From an uncultured Lachnospiraceae bacterium (GTDB taxonomy: Bacteria; Bacillota; Clostridia; Lachnospirales; Lachnospiraceae), in the NCBI GenBank assembly GCA_910585465.1, contig CAJUEW010000001.1, positions 62,001 to 126,000 of the forward strand: a stretch of 64,000 bases of DNA, in the 5' to 3' direction. Under the pieces are notes generated by a model, which ran no database searches, was not told the origin of the DNA, and saw only the letters and a program-made list of their open reading frames with translations. The translations under genes were made by a program, and so were the position numbers. Below are positions 60,261-64,000 of the stretch, in pieces (the first letter of the stretch is position 1; each line of letters starts with the position of its first letter).

Positions 60261-62345
60261 TTATTTACAGTCCTTGATGGAAAAACTGATACGCCCCATC
60301 TTGTCTTTTCCAAGGCAGACAACCTTTACCATATCGCCCAGGGTAAGAACATCCTCCACCCGGTTGATTCTCTCCTTTGCAATCTTGGAGATATGGACCA
60401 TGCCCTCCTTGCCCGGAGCAAATTCCAGAAATGCTCCGAACTCCTTGATGCTGACAACCTTGCCGACGAACACCTGGCCCTCCTCAAACTCCGTGGTAAT
60501 AATGCGAACCATCTCTTTCGCCTTGTCCATCATTGTCTTGTCCGTTCCGCAGATAGATACGGCGCCATCATCCGTAATGTCAATCTTCACTCCGGTCTGC
60601 TCAATAATGGCATTGATGGTCTTGCCTCTCTGGCCAACCACATCCCCAATCTTCTGGGGGTCGATCATCATCTGAATAATCTTCGGAGCATATGCTCCCA
60701 CCTCTGGGCGGGGAACCGCAATCGCCGGCTTCATGCACGTATCCATAATGAACATTCTGGCCTCCCGGCACCTTGCGATAGCTCCTTCCACAATCGGCCT
60801 GGTCAGACCATGGATCTTAATATCCATCTGAATGGCAGTAATGCCCTCCGTTGTTCCGGTTACTTTAAAATCCATATCTCCGAAGAAATCCTCCAGCCCC
60901 TGAATGTCCGTAAGGAGCACAAAATCATCATCGTTCTCTCCGGTTACCAGACCGCAGGAAATACCTGCCACCATTTTCTTAATCGGTACTCCCGCCGCCA
61001 TCAGAGACATACAGGATGCACAGGTGGAGGCCATGGAAGTGGAACCATTGGACTCGAATGTCTCAGATACGGTACGGATTGCATATGGGAACTCTTCCTC
61101 GCTTGGAAGCACCGGAATCAACGCTCTCTCTGCCAGTGCGCCATGTCCGATCTCACGTCGTCCCGGCCCCCTGGATGGCTTGGTTTCACCTACAGAATAG
61201 CTGGGGAAATTATAGTGATGCATATAACGCTTGCTTACTTCATTTTCATCCAGTCCATCGATTCTCTGCTGCTCGGAGAGGGGTGCCAGCGTACATACAT
61301 TGCAGATCTGGGTCTGTCCGCGGGTAAACATGGCAGAGCCGTGAACTCTGGGAATGATATCCACCTCTGCTGCCAGCGGACGGATCTGAGTAAGCTCACG
61401 GCCGTCCGGACGTTTGTGATCCTTTAAGATCATTTTGCGGACGGTCTTCTTCTGATACTGATATACTGCCTCGCCCAGCACCTCCAGCCACTCCTCGTTC
61501 TCTGCAAATGCCTCCTCCAGCTTTTCGGTAATCGCGCGGATATTCCCCTCACGGGTCTGCTTGTCATCGGTAAATACCGCTTCCTCCATCTCTGCGGGAG
61601 GAACAATCTCTTTGATTGCCGCAAACAGCTCATCCGGAACCGCACAGCTTATATATTCGTGCTTTGCCTTTCCTGCCTCTGCCACGATTTTCTCAATAAA
61701 CGCAATCAGCTGCTGATTCACTTCATGAGCCATATAGATTGCTTGGATCATCTTCTCCTCCGGAATCTCATTGGCTCCGGCCTCGATCATAATGACCTTT
61801 TCCTTAGTAGATGCAACCGTCAGATTCAAATCTCCGTTTTTCCACTGCTCCTGAGACGGATTAATGATAAATTCACCGTTGACCATACCCATCTGGGTCA
61901 TGGCGCACGGACCGTCAAACGGGATATCAGATATACTGGCTGCAATCGCCGCGCCCAGCATTGCCACCAGCTCCGGACGGCACTCCGGATCAACACTCAT
62001 TACCATATTGTTCAGGGTTACATCATTTCTGTAATCCTTCGGGAAAAGCGGACGCATGGGACGGTCAATCACGCGTGAGGTCAGCACTGCATTCTCGGAT
62101 GCTTTTCCCTCCCTCTTGTTAAAGCCTCCCGGAATCTTACCCACCGCATATAATTTTTCTTCAAATTCCACGCTCAGAGGAAAGAAATCAATTCCCTCGC
62201 GGGGTTTGTCGGATGCAGTCGCGGTTGATAATACAACCGTATCTCCATAGTGCATAAATGCCGCACCATTTGCCTGAGCTGCCACGCGGCCAATATCTAC
62301 TCTTAAGCTTCTGCCTGCCAGCTCCATTGTGTAACTTTTATACAT
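60261..62345 (-). CDS. pnp: Polyribonucleotide nucleotidyltransferase (PNPase)
   Basis: About 694 residues from ATG 62345 (GAAAGGAG upstream). Two RNase PH domains (MHYGDTVVLSTATASD; RVHGSAMFTRGQTQ, then DEIGHGALAERALIP-like box REIGHGALAERALIPVLP) are followed by a KH domain (IGDVVGQRGKTINAII) and an S1 domain (GQVFVGKVVSIKEFGAFLEFAPGKEGMVHIS). It degrades RNA 3'-5' with phosphate. It lies downstream of rpsO, the usual bacterial order. Confidence 0.97.
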   Translation of the reverse strand: MYKSYTMELAGRSLRVDIGRVAAQANGAAFMHYGDTVVLSTATASDKPREGIDFFPLSVEFEEKLYAVGKIPGGFNKREGKASENAVLTSRVIDRPMRPLFPKDYRNDVTLNNMVMSVDPECRPELVAMLGAAIAASISDIPFDGPCAMTQMGMVNGEFIINPSQEQWKNGDLNLTVASTKEKVIMIEAGANEIPEEKMIQAIYMAHEVNQQLIAFIEKIVAEAGKAKHEYISCAVPDELFAAIKEIVPPAEMEEAVFTDDKQTREGNIRAITEKLEEAFAENEEWLEVLGEAVYQYQKKTVRKMILKDHKRPDGRELTQIRPLAAEVDIIPRVHGSAMFTRGQTQICNVCTLAPLSEQQRIDGLDENEVSKRYMHHYNFPSYSVGETKPSRGPGRREIGHGALAERALIPVLPSEEEFPYAIRTVSETFESNGSTSMASTCASCMSLMAAGVPIKKMVAGISCGLVTGENDDDFVLLTDIQGLEDFFGDMDFKVTGTTEGITAIQMDIKIHGLTRPIVEGAIARCREARMFIMDTCMKPAIAVPRPEVGAYAPKIIQMMIDPQKIGDVVGQRGKTINAIIEQTGVKIDITDDGAVSICGTDKTMMDKAKEMVRIITTEFEEGQVFVGKVVSIKEFGAFLEFAPGKEGMVHISKIAKERINRVEDVLTLGDMVKVVCLGKDKMGRISFSIKDCK

Positions 62346-62466
62346 AATATCTCCTTTCTGTCGTTCTTTAGCAGAAGATACCGAAACTACTGAAAAACAC
62401 AAATCCTGTCTGCGCTTTTCAGTGGTCTCGGAACCTATCTTCCACTAAAAATCACAACTGAAAAAA

Positions 62467-62484
62467 GGCGGAGAATTCTCCGCC
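62467..62484 (-). terminator. rpsO terminator
   Basis: The perfect palindrome GGCGGAGAATTCTCCGCC is followed on the minus strand by TTTTTT, between rpsO and pnp. Confidence 0.85.
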
Positions 62485-62493
62485 CTATTCCCA

Positions 62494-62760
62494 TTATTTT
62501 CTCAGACCTAATTTAGCGATTAAAGCACGATATCTCTCGATATCCGTTTTCTTTAAATATGCCAGCATGCCCCGTCTCTGACCTACCATTTTCAGAAGGC
62601 CTCTTCTGGAGTGGTGATCTTTCTGGTTTACCTTCAGATGCTCTGTAAGCTCCTGGATTCTTGCGGTCAGGATCGCTACCTGTACCTCCGGTGAACCGGT
62701 ATCTCCTTCGTTGCGGCCATACTCTGCAATAATTGCCTGTTTCTTTTCCTTAGAAATCAT
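62494..62760 (-). CDS. rpsO: 30S ribosomal protein S15
   Basis: An 88-residue S15 from ATG 62760 (AAGGAGGAAAA upstream). Signatures are GDTGSPEVQVAILTARIQELTEHL and KDHHSRRGLLKMVGQRRGMLAYL. It binds 16S rRNA and is the first gene before pnp. The frame is open further upstream but that part is leader. Confidence 0.97.
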   Translation of the reverse strand: MISKEKKQAIIAEYGRNEGDTGSPEVQVAILTARIQELTEHLKVNQKDHHSRRGLLKMVGQRRGMLAYLKKTDIERYRALIAKLGLRK

Positions 62761-62883
62761 TTTATTTTCCTCCTTATTCTGTCTATCGCCTGTCATTAAG
62801 GGACGGTCGGAGTATCCGGTACCTGAATGACGGCTGACTGCCAAAGTCCTTCTGGAAATACCCTGGCAAAATCATACTCTCAC

Positions 62884-62912
62884 ACTTTAGCACAAATAGT
62901 ATGCTTTGTAAA
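62884..62912 (-). promoter_or_regulatory. rpsO promoter
   Basis: On the minus strand TTTACA (62912-62907) and TAAAGT (62889-62884) are 17 bp apart. This leaves a leader of about 115 nt in which S15 autoregulation could act. Confidence 0.65.
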
Positions 62913-63016
62913 GCAGATTTTTAGCCCTGAGTTTCCGCGCCTTTTATCATAAAGAGCATAAGGTCCTGCCGGGAATCAAAATTATATGCCCACACACAGC
63001 ATTCACAGTATAAGAT

Positions 63017-63053
63017 GAGCCTTTCCTGCAGTAAGTCAACGCAGGAAAGGCTC
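63017..63053 (-). terminator. Terminator of the TRAP transporter gene
   Basis: A perfect 13-bp stem GAGCCTTTCCTGC / GCAGGAAAGGCTC with an 11-nt loop lies 23 bp beyond the TRAP permease stop. Confidence 0.75.
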
Positions 63054-63075
63054 TAATTTAGAGAAAGATGAAAGC

Positions 63076-64000
63076 TTATTTAGCCAGCATTTCCGGAAGA
63101 AAGGTGCTGATTACCGGCACATAGGTAACGACCATCAGTATAGTAAGCGAAACCAGAATATATCCCAGCAGATGCCTGCCCAGAATATCGGTGACTCTCT
63201 TTCCCGTAATGCCGGATGCCACATACAGATTCATGCCCAAAGGCGGAGTCAGAAGGCCGATGGCAAGATTGATGACCATAATAATTCCAAAGTGAATCAC
63301 ATCAATTCCAAGCTGCTGTGCCACCGGGAGCAAAATCGGCGCAATAATCATGATTGCCGTATTGGTCTCCATAAAGCACCCTACAATCAGCAGAAGGACG
63401 TTGACCAGAATCAAAAATACATATTTATTATCAGAAAGCCCTATAATAAAGGAAGCAACCCTGTTGGGAACCATTTCTCTTGCCATAATATTGCCGAATG
63501 CGGAGGCACAGCCGATAATCAAAAGTATCATAGATGCGCTCAATGCGGAAGAACGGAAGATTTCCGGCAGATCCGAAAGCTTTAGTTCCCTGTATACAAA
63601 AAAGCCCACAACAAATCCATAAACCACCGCCACACATCCGGCCTCCGTAGGAGTGAAGATACCTCCGTAAATCCCTCCCAGAATAATGACGGGCATCAGA
63701 AGCGCAGGAACCGCTTCTATGATGGTCTTTACCGCCTCTGATCCTGTCAGCTCTTCTGTACCCAGCATCATATAATTGTTCTTTTTTCCTACAAAATATG
63801 CATAGATGCTCATGCCAAGACAGAGAAGCACGCCCGGAAGGATGCCTGCCATAAACATATCCCCAATGGATGCTCCGGCTGCCACGCCGTAAGTAACCAT
63901 TGTAATACTGGGCGGAATGATAACCCCCAGATATCCGGCGCTGGCAATAGTCGTCATAGCAAAATCTTCCTTATATTTATTCTCCAGCATGACCGGAATC
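63076..64000 (-). CDS. dctM: TRAP transporter large permease (DctM), 5' end outside the window
   Basis: The 3' part of a TRAP-type transporter large subunit, at least 307 residues. The frame stays open to the window edge and the coding sense continues upstream (GIPVMLENKYKEDFAMTTIASAGYLGVIIPPS), so the Met at 63990 is internal. Many membrane helices and the family box LGVIIPPSITMVTYGVAAGASIGDMFMAGILPG are present; it ends LPEMLAK. The full protein is normally about 425 residues. TRAP systems import organic acids or sugars with Na+, using a binding protein and a small subunit encoded upstream. Confidence 0.92.
   Translation of the reverse strand, partial: IPVMLENKYKEDFAMTTIASAGYLGVIIPPSITMVTYGVAAGASIGDMFMAGILPGVLLCLGMSIYAYFVGKKNNYMMLGTEELTGSEAVKTIIEAVPALLMPVIILGGIYGGIFTPTEAGCVAVVYGFVVGFFVYRELKLSDLPEIFRSSALSASMILLIIGCASAFGNIMAREMVPNRVASFIIGLSDNKYVFLILVNVLLLIVGCFMETNTAIMIIAPILLPVAQQLGIDVIHFGIIMVINLAIGLLTPPLGMNLYVASGITGKRVTDILGRHLLGYILVSLTILMVVTYVPVISTFLPEMLAK

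Noticed and set aside
60393..61427. 344-codon plus-strand open frame opposite pnp
   Set aside because: It is antisense to the conserved PNPase core and has His/Asn-rich, featureless translation; a shadow frame.
1..64000. CRISPR arrays, tRNA and rRNA genes, prophage structural genes
   Set aside because: No regularly spaced repeats, tRNA-like cloverleaf ends, rRNA signatures or phage proteins were found on reading; the only long repeats are the two 71-bp units.

Overview
The window looks like chromosome of a spore-forming, anaerobic Firmicute of the Lachnospiraceae type. The evidence is a complete spoIIIAA-AH operon next to pnp-rpsO, strong AGGAGG ribosome sites, feoAB with a FeoB-associated Cys-rich protein, a glycine riboswitch on a Na+/amino acid symporter, CmpB/YesL/DUF4173 membrane proteins, and Tn4451-type accessory genes (TnpV, KTR protein). 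No rRNA, tRNA or CRISPR array was seen. The species cannot be fixed from sequence alone.

Layout. (1) 1-15.3 kb is a foreign island lodged in the two-component pair that follows the phosphate operon. A phoP-type receiver fragment (15.67-15.28 kb) and a phoR-type kinase fragment (0.94-0 kb, with an in-frame amber codon) are what is left of the pair. The island has two parts. Part (a), about 0.95-9.1 kb, is a defence cluster: XRE regulator, C5-cytosine methyltransferase, two PLD/NgoFVII-like nucleases around a Z1 ATPase, Vsr nickase, a small unknown protein, HNH nuclease and an AT-rich orphan. Part (b), about 9.2-15.25 kb, is an ICE/plasmid-like backbone with cargo: ParB, ParA, SymE-like protein, a structured noncoding stretch, KTR protein, DUF4180, MATE pump, TetR and TnpV. 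No integrase lies in the window.

(2) 15.2-19.9 kb: pstS-pstC-pstA-pstB-phoU with PHO-box-like repeats upstream of pstS. (3) 20.3-26.2 kb: a MATE exporter divergent from a MerR regulator, then DUF4392 (D-glutamate cyclase type), MurL and MurD2. MurD2 and MurL form the alternative route that attaches L-Glu to UDP-MurNAc-L-Ala and then epimerises it to D-Glu. (4) 26.4-37.2 kb: cytidylate-kinase-like protein, MBL-fold lipoprotein, transglutaminase-like wall protein, a third MATE pump, riboswitch-controlled symporter, two-S1-domain RNA-binding protein, Ig-like secreted protein and an unknown membrane protein. (5) 37.2-38.5 kb: a ParE/RelE toxin-antitoxin pair between two 71-bp direct repeats, abutting a cotJB-cotJC relic. 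(6) 38.5-40.6 kb: DUF4173, XRE and DUF2975. (7) 40.7-47.7 kb: a sucrose/fructan utilisation operon (GH32, ABC importer, YesL, LacI) with three matching LacI-type operators. (8) 47.7-52.9 kb: CmpB-like membrane protein, AlkD-like repair protein, a GntR-ABC-permease operon and an orphan protein. (9) 53-55.6 kb: feoA-feoB-Cys-rich protein under a Fur-box promoter. (10) 55.6-62.8 kb: spoIIIA operon, pnp and rpsO. (11) 63.1-64 kb: the 3' part of a TRAP large permease gene.

Functionally, the Pst transporter genes are intact but their local two-component control appears broken. The LacI, Fur, glycine and MerR controls can each be read from promoter sequence. The two most unusual gene sets are the Z1/twin-PLD/C5-methylase defence cluster and the MerR-DUF4392-MurL-MurD2 cluster with its divergent exporter.
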